A DNA stretch of 64,000 bases from Rhodobacter sp. CZR27 (GTDB lineage Bacteria; Pseudomonadota; Alphaproteobacteria; Rhodobacterales; Rhodobacteraceae): assembly GCF_002407205.1 (NCBI RefSeq), contig NZ_CP023548.1:272501-336500 (forward strand). The letters are read 5' to 3'. A program made the position numbers and the translations under genes. The notes below the pieces were generated by a model. That model was not told where the DNA came from. It saw only the letters and a program-made list of their open reading frames with translations, and made no database searches. Shown here one piece after another: positions 20,796-28,327 of this stretch (position 1 is its first letter; each line of letters starts with the position of its first letter).

Positions 20796-21957
20796 CCGCC
20801 CCTGCCGGAATCGCCCAGAACCCGCGAGCCTTCAGCCAGGCTTCGATGACCTCTTCGTCAGACTCCCGTTCATAGCGCGCAATGTTCGCGGGCCTTATCG
20901 TCACGGACCGCTCCCGCTTGCTGCCTTCGAATGCAAACTTGAAGGTCGCGTGCGTGAACGCGCCGCCAGTGAGCCGCTTCTCCCAGTTTTCGCCATAGGC
21001 CTTGAACAGGTCCTCCGACTTACGAATTTCCATCTCCGAAAATTTACCGGGCCATCGACGGCCGAACTCCACGAAGCGCACACCGGCAATTCCCTCGATA
21101 TCCCCATGCGCCATTGCATCCGGCCCCAGTTCGCGCAGCGGATCGAGTGTGTATCGCTCGGAGCGATCGAAATAATCCTCGCTGCCGAACAGCGCCTCAC
21201 CGAACGTCTTGAGATAGAGTTCGCGCTCGCCCTTCGTTCCGGCGTTCACGCCGATCTCGTCGGTCATACTGTCGTAGATCAGCACGTCATGTTGTTGGGG
21301 CCGATAGAACGCAATTCCGCTTTCACCGTCGTCCTGGTGCTTCCCTTCCCGGCGCATCGGCATGCCGTGCCGCACGAGCAGCCAGATCTTCTCGCCTCGC
21401 GGGAACGCGAAAATCCGGCTGTTGCGGCCGCGTCGCTTCACCTCGAACCAGTTGTCCATCCGGTCCTGCATGGTCTTCGCAATGGCGTCTGAGATGGACG
21501 GCAGCGCTGCGGTCTTTTTCTGCGGGCGCGAACCTGCGAAATACATGAAGTTGGAACGCTGGAACGCCACGGTTTCGGCATGCTGGCGCTGAAGCAGCAT
21601 GGGCTGAGCAAGCCAGATCTGGACCGAAACATCGGCCAACGAAACCTCGTGATCCTTGTCGATCTCGATGCCCGCAGCTGCTGCGCGGTCGAGCAACTCG
21701 TCCATCGCCTCATGGGACGCGGTTTCGTGCACGTAATAGAGCGCGTTGACCATGTCCTCGGGAACTGAAGCATCGGGATTCATGAGTACGTCAGCGATGG
21801 CATCGAGCGGCATGTCATCTGTCGAACACGCGGCGAGGTCGAGCTTGCGGGACTTGAAGTAGTCCTTCCAAGGCTCAAGAAACGCTTTCAGTCTCGCGGG
21901 AGCAATATGCTTGAGGCGGGCTGGGTTGCTGAAAATCCTTGGATTAAATGCTGGCAT
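20758..21957 (-). CDS. Unknown protein, first gene of cargo operon
   Basis: A 399-residue soluble protein with no recognised domain. It begins FNPRIFSNPARLKHIAPARL, continues with helical segments (PEDMVNALYYVHETASHEAM) and has a beta-rich middle (IFAFPRGEKIWLLVRHG, DVLIYDSMTDEIGV). Codon use and composition are normal for the genome, so it is unlikely to be a shadow frame. It overlaps the next gene by 38 nt. Transcription probably starts in the 150-nt divergent gap before 22108. A defence or phage-takeover role would be a guess from location only. Confidence 0.72.
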   Translation of the reverse strand: MPAFNPRIFSNPARLKHIAPARLKAFLEPWKDYFKSRKLDLAACSTDDMPLDAIADVLMNPDASVPEDMVNALYYVHETASHEAMDELLDRAAAAGIEIDKDHEVSLADVSVQIWLAQPMLLQRQHAETVAFQRSNFMYFAGSRPQKKTAALPSISDAIAKTMQDRMDNWFEVKRRGRNSRIFAFPRGEKIWLLVRHGMPMRREGKHQDDGESGIAFYRPQQHDVLIYDSMTDEIGVNAGTKGERELYLKTFGEALFGSEDYFDRSERYTLDPLRELGPDAMAHGDIEGIAGVRFVEFGRRWPGKFSEMEIRKSEDLFKAYGENWEKRLTGGAFTHATFKFAFEGSKRERSVTIRPANIARYERESDEEVIEAWLKARGFWAIPAGADDDADFEVLESA

Positions 21958-22107
21958 CGGCCTCGTTGCTCCTTAAATTGTTACGGTCCGCAAGATTAGG
22001 AAGGAATCGCGCTCGCCACAAGATTGTGTTCCCGTAAGGTTCTGTGCGCGCCATCCGACAGTCCGCCACCCCCGCCGGTAGGTGAGGAGAGCATCTGGAG
22101 CTCTCCC

Positions 22108-22185
22108 ATGAACAGCATCTACCCGGCGCGCTGCGCCATCCCGCATTCCAGCACGCCAGCGCCCACTAGCGGGGTCGGCGCATGA
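22108..22185 (+). CDS. Possible 25-residue leader peptide
   Basis: A short frame beginning with ATG (22108), with GGAG seven bases before it, and ending in a TGA that overlaps the next start by 4 nt. The ribosome site is the right arm of a hairpin GGAGAG/CTCTCC (22086-22106), which could mask it. Either a translational leader for the operon or a chance frame; no homology can be claimed. Confidence 0.35.
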   Translation: MNSIYPARCAIPHSSTPAPTSGVGA

Positions 22186-22388
22186 TAGATCCAGACGAAC
22201 GCGAACAGGCAGCTCTGCGCGCAGCCCTCCGTAACATGGCGGAACTCATGGCCGAGATCGGATGGGCCACGCGGTTCGCCGATCTCACCGAGGCACAAGC
22301 GCTCGCGATCGCGGCGGCCGCCGTCGATGGCTTCCAGGAGGCGATGCAGACCAGCGCGCCCCGGCCCGATCCGGAGGTGCCGTTCTGA
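22182..22388 (+). CDS. Small helical protein (DUF6511-like)
   Basis: A 68-residue, Ala-rich, fully helical protein: MIDPDEREQAALRAALRNMA, then FADLTEAQALAIAAAAVDGF. I associate it with a small family found beside RecB-like nucleases in Rhodobacterales mobile elements (DUF6511), but that match is from memory. It shares one base with the next gene (TGATG), so the two are co-translated. Confidence 0.65.
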   Translation: MIDPDEREQAALRAALRNMAELMAEIGWATRFADLTEAQALAIAAAAVDGFQEAMQTSAPRPDPEVPF

Positions 22389-23134
22389 TGGACGCCGGTT
22401 TCGACTTCAACCATCGGGAGAAGCCGCCCAGTTTCGCGGACACCGTCAATACCTGCATCGACACCGCCCTTATCGCGGAACAGGCCGAACGTCCCCAACG
22501 CGACTATCTCGGAGGCAGTCGGCTGGGTGACATCTGCCAGCGCAGGCTGCAGTACGAATACCTGAAGACGCCGAAGGACCCGGCTGCCGGGTTCTCGGGC
22601 AAGTCCCTGCGGATCTTCGCGCTCGGGCACGTTCTCGAAGACTTGGCCATCGTCTGGCTGCGCAGGGCCGGGTTCGACCTTCGCACGCGCAATCGCCATG
22701 GCGATCAGTTCGGCTTCTCGGTCGTGGGCGGACGTGTGCAAGGCCATGCCGACGGGGTGGTCGTCGCCGCGCCGAACGGCATGGCGGTTCCTGCGCTCTG
22801 GGAGTGCAAATCGGCGAACGCCAAGAACTGGCGGGAAATCGCGAAGCACGGCGTCGGAAAGGCCAAGCCAGTCTACGCCGCGCAGATCGCGCTCTACCAA
22901 GCCTATCTCGGCCTGACCGAGGCGCCCGCGCTCTTCACGGCGATCAACAAGGACACGTGCGAGATCTGGCACGAACTCGTGCCGTTCGATGCCGCACTCG
23001 CCCAGTCCGCCAGCGACAAGGCGGTGACGATCCTGCGCGCCTGTGATGCGGGTGAAATTCTTCCCCGCCACACGGCCGACCCCGACCACTTCGAATGTCG
23101 CTTCTGTGCGTGGCGGGAACGGTGCTGGGCATGA
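22388..23134 (+). CDS. RecB/Cas4-like PD-(D/E)XK nuclease with Fe-S cysteines
   Basis: A 248-residue predicted exonuclease. The catalytic core shows GHADGV and then ALWECKSANA, the Asp and Glu-x-Lys of the PD-(D/E)XK fold. A Cys in LGDICQRRLQYEY and three in the C-terminal FECRFCAWRERCW form the four-cysteine cluster typical of Cas4/AddB-type [4Fe-4S] nucleases. The QIALYQAYL helix near residue 170 is also typical. It would resect DNA ends for the annealing ATPase encoded divergently. No CRISPR repeats or cas1/cas2 are nearby, so this is a phage-type nuclease and not part of a CRISPR system. Confidence 0.87.
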   Translation: MDAGFDFNHREKPPSFADTVNTCIDTALIAEQAERPQRDYLGGSRLGDICQRRLQYEYLKTPKDPAAGFSGKSLRIFALGHVLEDLAIVWLRRAGFDLRTRNRHGDQFGFSVVGGRVQGHADGVVVAAPNGMAVPALWECKSANAKNWREIAKHGVGKAKPVYAAQIALYQAYLGLTEAPALFTAINKDTCEIWHELVPFDAALAQSASDKAVTILRACDAGEILPRHTADPDHFECRFCAWRERCWA

Positions 23135-23394
23135 CGGTCCCGTCCGACACCATCGTGCCCGATGACGTCGCGCCCGACGCTGAAATGATCGCGATCTATG
23201 CCGACGTGGTGTTCGGCTACTGCGACGGCTGGGTGCCGGTCCGTGCGCTCGCAGAGAAAGGCGCGGGCGATGGCCCGCCGCATGTGCCCTTCATCGAAGC
23301 GGACGCCACGCTAGCCGCGAAACTCGCGCTTCAGGCGACATGGGCGAGCGACGCTGGCATGGCCCTGTTCGTTGCGCCCGGGACAGCCGCATGA
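23131..23394 (+). pseudogene. Primase/DUF927-like gene truncated by IS66 remnant
   Basis: Only the first 80 or so residues of a larger gene remain. It starts with a 4-nt overlap with the nuclease and reads AEMIAIYADVVFGYCDGWVP, then VRALAEKG and later ASDAGMALFV. That resembles the N-terminus of the large primase/replication proteins that follow such nucleases. Near 23370 the sequence becomes the reverse strand of an IS66 TnpB gene and the frame stops at 23394. Loss of this gene probably disables autonomous replication of the element. The family call is tentative. Confidence 0.55.
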
Positions 23395-23640
23395 CCCCGT
23401 CCTGGACCCCGGCGCTTCGAGCGTTCGTCCCGTCGATCCGTCCACTGGACGGATCGATCCCTTCGGGTCCGGTCTTCACCCAGGCGAAGCTGCCCTGATC
23501 GAGCCGCTTGTAGATCAGCACGAGGCCACTGCCGTCCCAGACCAGGATCTTCAGTCTGTCGCCCCGCTTCGAGCGGAAGACTACCGTCACGCCCGAATGC
23601 GGATCGAGCTTCAGCTGGTCCTGCACGATCAGCGCTGACG
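23365..23640 (-). pseudogene. IS66-family TnpB (Orf2) fragment
   Basis: Read leftward, the segment encodes QDQLKLDPHSGVTVVFRSKR, then GDRLKILVWDGSGLVLIYKR, and after a break GVQDGVMRLSRAQ. These are the central and C-terminal blocks of IS66 TnpB, an accessory transposition protein. Both ends are cut: the right end fuses to an IS481 fragment near 23640, the left end to the primase-like gene near 23370. An in-frame insertion of about 70 nt with a palindromic core separates FAW from GVQDG. Confidence 0.75.
23418..23490. repeat. Palindromic element inserted in frame inside TnpB
   Basis: The core is a 25-nt perfect palindrome at 23433-23457: arms TCGATCCGTCCA and TGGACGGATCGA around one central base. 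It sits in about 70 nt that interrupt the TnpB reading frame without breaking it, adding roughly 23 residues (VKTGPEGIDPSSGRIDGTNA and following) not expected in the family. This is the behaviour of small protein-coding palindromic repeats such as those of Rickettsia. Insert ends are approximate. No second copy was seen in the window. Confidence 0.6.
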
Positions 23641-24155
23641 GTCGCGCCCTTGATCGTGCGGTTCTTGCGCTCGACTTGATCGTTGGTCCAAGGGTGGTTC
23701 GGCTTGGTCAGGCGGTGTTTGGTCCCGTGTGCCTCGAATGTCGAAGCGCAGCTGCCCCGACCAGGCGGTGTCGCTGTTGCGAGGCTGCTCGGCAAACTGG
23801 ATGCTTGGCCGTTGTCTCTCGGAGCGATGGCGCTCCAATGGCTCGATCGCTTAGCGCTGGAGGCATCGGTGCAAGGCAAAGCGGGTCAGATGCGGGATGG
23901 ACGGCTGCAGGGCGTAGAGGCAGTCATCCAGCGGCAGCAGCGTGTGGCGCCGGAAGGCCACGACCGTCGCCTCCTCGGCACCGGTCAGGACCGTGGAGTG
24001 CGGCTCCTTCGGCCCCGTGTTCAGATCTTCCACCTCCGCCCGCTTTGCGCCACTTCGCCGCCGCCTTCTGATTGATGCCCTACTCGCGGCTCACTTGCGC
24101 GAGCGAAGCTTCCGATAGCCGTGTTGCAGCTCGGACAGCGTGCGCGGAGGCGACA
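23640..24155 (-). pseudogene. Degenerate IS481-family transposase
   Basis: Pieces of one transposase appear in several frames. The N-terminal helix-turn-helix part is SEASLAQVSRE, a stop, then GINQKAAAKWRK (24050-24130). Next comes VEDLNTGPKEPHS with AFRRHTLLPLDDCLYALQPS (23851-24033). The rve-domain end follows (IQFAEQPRNSDTAW, HRLTKPNHPWTNDQVERKNR, 23640-23800). The segment between the last two, with most of the catalytic core, is deleted. Frameshifts and a nonsense codon make it inactive. It abuts the IS66 fragment on one side and an integrase fragment on the other. Confidence 0.8.
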
Positions 24156-24159
24156 GGTT

Positions 24160-24830
24160 GTCCGGCAGATCTGCTTCGCACACCATGGCGCACAACCAGT
24201 TCGTGAGGCCGGCGTGAAGGGCTCTGCGCCGTCATCAGGAACTTGTGGTGATCCTTCGGGCAGGCGTCGATTGCCGCCCGAGGCCCGTGGCGCGGGGGAA
24301 CATTCACTTTCCCGCCGGTTTGTTGTTGCACGATCGTCAGCACAGCCTCCGGATATGCTGTCGGCCCATGCGCACAATGCCGCTCCACCGCTGCCCGGTG
24401 TGCAGCAGCAGGGACAGGGCCAGATGCGCACGCGAGCCGGGCTTGTGGAGATCGGTGAACCGCGCAATCTGCTCTTCTTCCCACCTCACAAGCCTGTCTG
24501 CTTTTCGCTTGAGCTTGCGCACGCCTTCGGTCGGATCGTCGCGGAGCCAGCCAGGATAAACAGCGTGAATCATGAGAACACGGGTCATGCGCCGCATGTT
24601 GTTTGCCGAGGCCGGCGTGGCGGCCCAAGAGCGGGCCGCGCAAGGTGGACAGCGACGGTCGCAGCGCCCGCTGCGACAACGGCAACGCCAACTGGCGGTA
24701 GTCGTGGCGAGCTTGGGACATCCCGATCAACGCCCCGCGGCGCAACTGGAAGCGCTGGCCGAAGGCTATCTGGCGCAACTCAGCCCGACGACCGTTCCGA
24801 AGTGAACCCGTTCGCCAGTAACCTGTCACT
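24160..24830 (-). pseudogene. Degenerate tyrosine recombinase (integrase) fragment
   Basis: Read leftward, the frames give NNMRRMTRVLMIHAVYPGW, DDPTEGVRKLKRKADRLVRW, SRAHLALSLLLHTGQR with the first catalytic Arg, then VLTIVQQQTGGKVNVPPRHG and RAAIDACPKDHHKFL. This is the core of a phage-type integrase with at least two frameshifts. The C-terminal HxxR and Tyr are missing because the IS481 fragment begins there. It may be the worn integrase of an older island at this place. Confidence 0.75.
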
Positions 24831-25165
24831 GATGGAGGAACTGCGGGTCCCTGACAGGCGGTTCCATGTCTTCACCGCTCCGGCCCCGTGCTGCCTTGCC
24901 TCGAACATGCCTGCCTGTCCGGCGTGCCCAGGCCGCAGAGGGTATCGCGCGACGGCTGGGACGCGTGGGCTCCGGGTCGTCCTCGACCTCGGCCCGGGTG
25001 TGGGGGACGTCCGCGGCGCGTTCCTCAATCCGGGCGCCTGACCATGGCGACGGTTCAACAGCTTCAGCAGTAGCCCGAGCGACTCCTTGAAGCCTGCTTC
25101 AGCGGTGTGCCCGAGGTGACGGAGGCCGTCCGGCAGGACGGTGGTGAAGCGATGCGTCGCGCGCT
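24831..25165. other. Spacer at right edge of the island
   Basis: No intact gene. Two short plus-strand frames look protein-like: one ends LRVVLDLGPGVGDVRGAFLN at about 25041. Another, from the ATG at 25044, reads MATVQQLQQ, a TAG, then PERLLEACFSGVPEVTEAVR, ending in a TGA at 25167 that overlaps an ATG at 25166. They may be remnants of genes once upstream of the molybdate regulator, cut off by the mobile DNA. Confidence 0.3.
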
Positions 25166-25198
25166 ATGAAGGCGACAGGGCATGAGAAGGAGCGGGCG

Positions 25199-25984
25199 AT
25201 GACGGGCACGGTGCAAAGCGCCTTGACGCTGGAGCGATCCGGGGCCCGGATGGGTGCCGACCGGGTGGCACTGCTGGCGGCAATCGGGCGCACGGGGTCG
25301 ATCTCGGCCGCGGCACGCGAGATCGGCCTGTCCTACAAGGCGGCGTGGGACGGTGTCCATGCCATGAACAATCTCTTCGCAAGCCCGCTCGTGACGGCCG
25401 CTCCCGGGGGCCGTGCGGGCGGAGGGGCGACCCTGACGCCGGCGGGCGAGAAGGTGATCGCCGCCTTCACGGCGATCCGCGAGGGTCTGGAGCGCGTCGT
25501 CACCAGCCTCGAGACGCAGATCGACCTCGACCCCGGCGACATCCTCTGGAGCCTGATGATGAAGACCTCTGCCCGCAACGCCTATCGATCGGTCGTCACG
25601 GCCGTGACCGAAAGCACGGTCAGCGCCGAGGTCACGATGGACATCGGCGGCGGCCAGAGCCTTGTCGCCGTCATCACCGGGCGGAGCGCCGCCGACATGG
25701 GCCTCGCCCCCGGTGTCGAGGTCTTCGCGCTGGTGAAGTCGAGCTTTGTCATCGTGGCGAAGGGGAGGGAGGTCGGCGCGCTCTCGGTGCGCAACCGGCT
25801 GGTGGGCACCGTCACGTCGCGCACCGACGGGCCGGTGAACAGCGAGGTCGTGCTGGATCTCGGCGGCGGCCGGACGCTCGCCGCGACCATCACCCGCGAG
25901 AGCGCCGAGACTCTGGGCCTGCGCGTCGGCGACGAGGCCACCGCCCTGGTGAAGTCCAGCCACGTGATCCTCGCGCTGCCCTGA
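25199..25984 (+). CDS. mopB: ModE/Mop-family molybdate-responsive regulator (first copy)
   Basis: A 261-residue regulator that binds molybdate and controls molybdenum genes. The N-terminal winged helix-turn-helix has the ModE pattern ISAAAREIGLSYKAAWDGVH and MNNLFASPLV. The C-terminal half holds two Mop/TOBE repeats, each with ARN or VRN, VxSEV and ALVKSS(F/H)VI motifs that form the molybdate sites. The ATG at 25199 follows AAGGAG; a start at 25166 is possible. R. capsulatus has two such regulators, MopA and MopB, beside modABC; the assignment to MopB is by position. No Mo-box was seen upstream of this copy. Confidence 0.87.
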   Translation: MTGTVQSALTLERSGARMGADRVALLAAIGRTGSISAAAREIGLSYKAAWDGVHAMNNLFASPLVTAAPGGRAGGGATLTPAGEKVIAAFTAIREGLERVVTSLETQIDLDPGDILWSLMMKTSARNAYRSVVTAVTESTVSAEVTMDIGGGQSLVAVITGRSAADMGLAPGVEVFALVKSSFVIVAKGREVGALSVRNRLVGTVTSRTDGPVNSEVVLDLGGGRTLAATITRESAETLGLRVGDEATALVKSSHVILALP

Positions 25985-26664
25985 GCACGCCGCCGCACCG
26001 GCGGGGCCGCCTCCCGAAACGCGGTCCGTGCCGCGGAACCTGTCTGCCGGGGACGCGCGCGGCGACCGGGCCGGCGCAGCCGCCTGACATGCCGCGCCGA
26101 TCGGCGCGGGGCGCCTTGGCAGGTTGTCCCGCCAGCCTTGGAGCGATCCCGGCGCGGGCGACAGCCGCTCTGTCAGCCCCTGCGTGCAGTCGAGCCACTT
26201 CCGGAGGCGGAACCGGGACAAGGACCGGCAGGCCAAGCGCCATCGCCGGCGCCATGACAAGGTGCCATCCGGAGGCCGCATCGCCTGGCGGCCCGGGAGG
26301 ACGCGATCGGGTCTTGCGTCCGGCACCTGCATCGCGCGTGCTTCACCGGGTGCACCAATGCATTTCCCTCCCGGCGGGAGCTTTCCCCGAACGGCCAGCC
26401 GCATGCTTTCGGCGGGGCGGAGCGCCCGCCGCCAGGCGTTCCGGCCACGGTCCATTCCATTCTCAGAGGGCGGGATGCGAAGCGGCAGCCCGGCGGCGGA
26501 AGCCGTATCCTGGCGAAATCCTGATCATCGGGCGGGCCGGTCGCCGCAATTTCGTGCGCCCGGCCTTCCGGATGCCCTGTCGCAGGGCGCCGCTGGCCCG
26601 AAAGCCTCGCTCGATCGCGCTGTATAGGCCAGCCTCCGAACGAGACGCTTGAACCTGATCGCTC
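25985..26664. other. 680-nt GC-rich intergenic region between the two mop genes
   Basis: No supported gene. Open frames exist on both strands, but they are rich in Arg, Ala, Pro and Gly with no recognisable motifs, and none has a good ribosome site. It contains an 18-nt perfect palindrome CCGCGCCGATCGGCGCGG (26092-26109). A GC-rich inverted repeat right after the first regulator (from about 25990) may act as its terminator. Confidence 0.4.
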
Positions 26665-26693
26665 ATCGCTATATTGCGAAACTACATAACGGT
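26665..26693 (+). promoter_or_regulatory. Mo-box operator upstream of mopA-modABC
   Basis: The sequence ATCGCTATATTGCGAAA, then CTACATAACGGT, matches the ModE/Mop recognition pattern (CGxTATAT, spacer, ACATAACG) and is very close to the E. coli modA operator. It ends 18 nt before the mopA start, where bound molybdate-regulator would block transcription of the uptake operon when molybdate is plentiful. Confidence 0.85.
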
Positions 26694-26711
26694 GATCCCG
26701 GAGAAACCTCG

Positions 26712-27512
26712 ATGTCCGACGGCAAGCTGAAGGCGGCGCTGACCCTGCAGCGCGAGGACGCTCCCCGGGTGGGCGGTGACCGGATCCGGCTTCTCCGCGC
26801 GATCGATGCGCAGGGCTCGATCGCGAGCGCGCCGAGGGAGGTCGGCCTGTCCTGCAAGGCCGCGTGGGCCGCGGTGGGAACGATGAACAACCTGTTCGCC
26901 CATCCGCTGGTGGCGGCCTCGCCCGGCGGAAGGGCTGGCGGCGGCGCCCGTGTCACGCGGGCCGGCCATGCCCTGATCGACTGCTTTTCCATGCTCGAAA
27001 CCTCGCTCGGCAAGGCGCTTGCCGTCATCGACACCGGCTTCGCCGCCTCACCCGGCGGCGCGATAAACACCCTCAGGAGACTCATGATGCAGACCAGCAC
27101 CCGCAACACCTTTCGCTGCACCGTCACCCGCGTCACCCAGGGCGCCGTCAGTGCCGAGGTCGAGCTGATGCTGACCGACGGGCACCGGCTCACCTCGGTC
27201 ATCACCGAGCGCAGCGCCGAGGAGATGGGGCTGCAGGAGGGCGCGCAGGTCTTCGCGCTGATCAAGGCGACCTTCGTGATGCTCTCCGCCGGCGACAATC
27301 CGGGCCGCATCTCGGCCTGCAACCGGCTGACCGGCACGGTCTCGGCGCGCGAGGATGGCCCGGTCAACAGCGAGGTCACGCTCGACCTCGGCGACGGCAA
27401 GACCATCACTGCGATGATCACCCGCAAGAGCGCAGACGACCTCGGCCTCGCTCCCGGCGCGACGGCGACCGCGCTCTTCAAGGCGAGCCACGTCATCCTC
27501 GCCATGCCCTGA
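26712..27512 (+). CDS. mopA: ModE/Mop-family molybdate-responsive regulator (second copy)
   Basis: A 266-residue paralogue of the upstream regulator. Its helix-turn-helix region is IASAPREVGLSCKAAW with MNNLFAHPLV, and two TOBE repeats follow (TSTRNTFRCTVTRV, LTGTVSAREDGPVNSEV, ALFKASHVI). The ATG at 26712 is chosen over 26649 because GGAG lies eight bases before it and the Mo-box lies in front. It is the first gene of the modABC operon, the position of MopA in R. capsulatus, so it probably represses its own operon when molybdate is bound and may activate other molybdenum-linked genes. Confidence 0.87.
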   Translation: MSDGKLKAALTLQREDAPRVGGDRIRLLRAIDAQGSIASAPREVGLSCKAAWAAVGTMNNLFAHPLVAASPGGRAGGGARVTRAGHALIDCFSMLETSLGKALAVIDTGFAASPGGAINTLRRLMMQTSTRNTFRCTVTRVTQGAVSAEVELMLTDGHRLTSVITERSAEEMGLQEGAQVFALIKATFVMLSAGDNPGRISACNRLTGTVSAREDGPVNSEVTLDLGDGKTITAMITRKSADDLGLAPGATATALFKASHVILAMP

Positions 27513-27560
27513 CCCCGCGCAGGGGCCGGCCCATCTTCAACCAGCGAAAAGGAAAGTTCC

Positions 27561-28325
27561 ATGTCATCACTCAGGAACGCCCTGCGCGCGACCTGCGGCG
27601 CGCTGATCGTCTCGGTCGTTCTTGCGGCGCCCCTCCGGGCCGAGGAAATCCTTGCCGCCGTCGCCGCGAACTTCACCGATGCCGCGACCGAGATCGGCAC
27701 GGCCTTCCGGAAGGCGACAGGGAACACCGTCACCTACAGCTTCGGCGCGTCGGGGCAGCTCTACACCCAGATCACGCAGGACGCGCCGTTCCATGTCTTC
27801 CTGTCCGCCGACCAGACCCGGGCCGAGAAGGCCGAGGCCGACGGGTTCGCGGTGCCCGGCAGCCGCTTCACCTATGCGGTGGGCAAGCTCGTGCTCTGGA
27901 GCGCCGACCCCGCGAGGATCGACGGCACCGGGGCCGCGCTGAAGGACGCAAGCCTGACCCATGTCGCCATTGCCGATCCCGCGACCGCGCCCTACGGTGC
28001 CGCGGCGGTCGAGGTGATGAGACATCTCGGCGTGTTCGAGGCGCTGGAGCCGAAGATCGTGCAGGGCAAGAGCATCAGCCAGACCCACCAGTTCGCGGCC
28101 ACCGGCAACGCGGACGTGGGCTTCGTCGCGCTCAGCCAGATCGTCGCGGACGACAAGGGCTCGCGCTGGATCGTCCCGCAGGAGCTTTACACCCCGATCC
28201 GGCAGGATGCGGTGCTGCTGAAGAAGGGCGAGGCGAGCGAGGCGGCCCGGGCCTATGTCGAATTCCTGAAAAGCCCCGAGGCGACAGCCATCATCGGGAA
28301 ATACGGCTACGCCGTGGGTGAGTGA
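27561..28325 (+). CDS. modA: Molybdate ABC transporter, periplasmic binding protein
   Basis: Captures molybdate or tungstate in the periplasm for ModBC. A 254-residue protein with a signal peptide ([20 protein letters not shown], cleavage after PLRA near residue 27). The mature part begins [19 protein letters not shown] and keeps the ModA ligand-loop blocks [23 protein letters not shown] and [25 protein letters not shown] precedes the ATG. It lies 48 nt after mopA under the same Mo-box. Confidence 0.94.
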   Translation: MSSLRNALRATCGALIVSVVLAAPLRAEEILAAVAANFTDAATEIGTAFRKATGNTVTYSFGASGQLYTQITQDAPFHVFLSADQTRAEKAEADGFAVPGSRFTYAVGKLVLWSADPARIDGTGAALKDASLTHVAIADPATAPYGAAAVEVMRHLGVFEALEPKIVQGKSISQTHQFAATGNADVGFVALSQIVADDKGSRWIVPQELYTPIRQDAVLLKKGEASEAARAYVEFLKSPEATAIIGKYGYAVGE

Positions 28326-28327
28326 GC

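Noticed and set aside
22388..23134. Cas4-like nuclease as a sign of a CRISPR system
   Set aside because: No repeat-spacer array, cas1 or cas2 is seen in the window; it lies in a phage-type replication module.
5300..25165. Direct repeat of the tRNA-Ser or tRNA-fMet 3' end marking the island's right edge
   Set aside because: I looked for GGTTCGAATCCC and GGTTCAAATCCTGC in the right part of the island and did not see either.
25985..26640. Possible gene between the two mop genes
   Set aside because: Open frames on both strands have extreme Arg/Pro/Ala content, no ribosome site and no motif.
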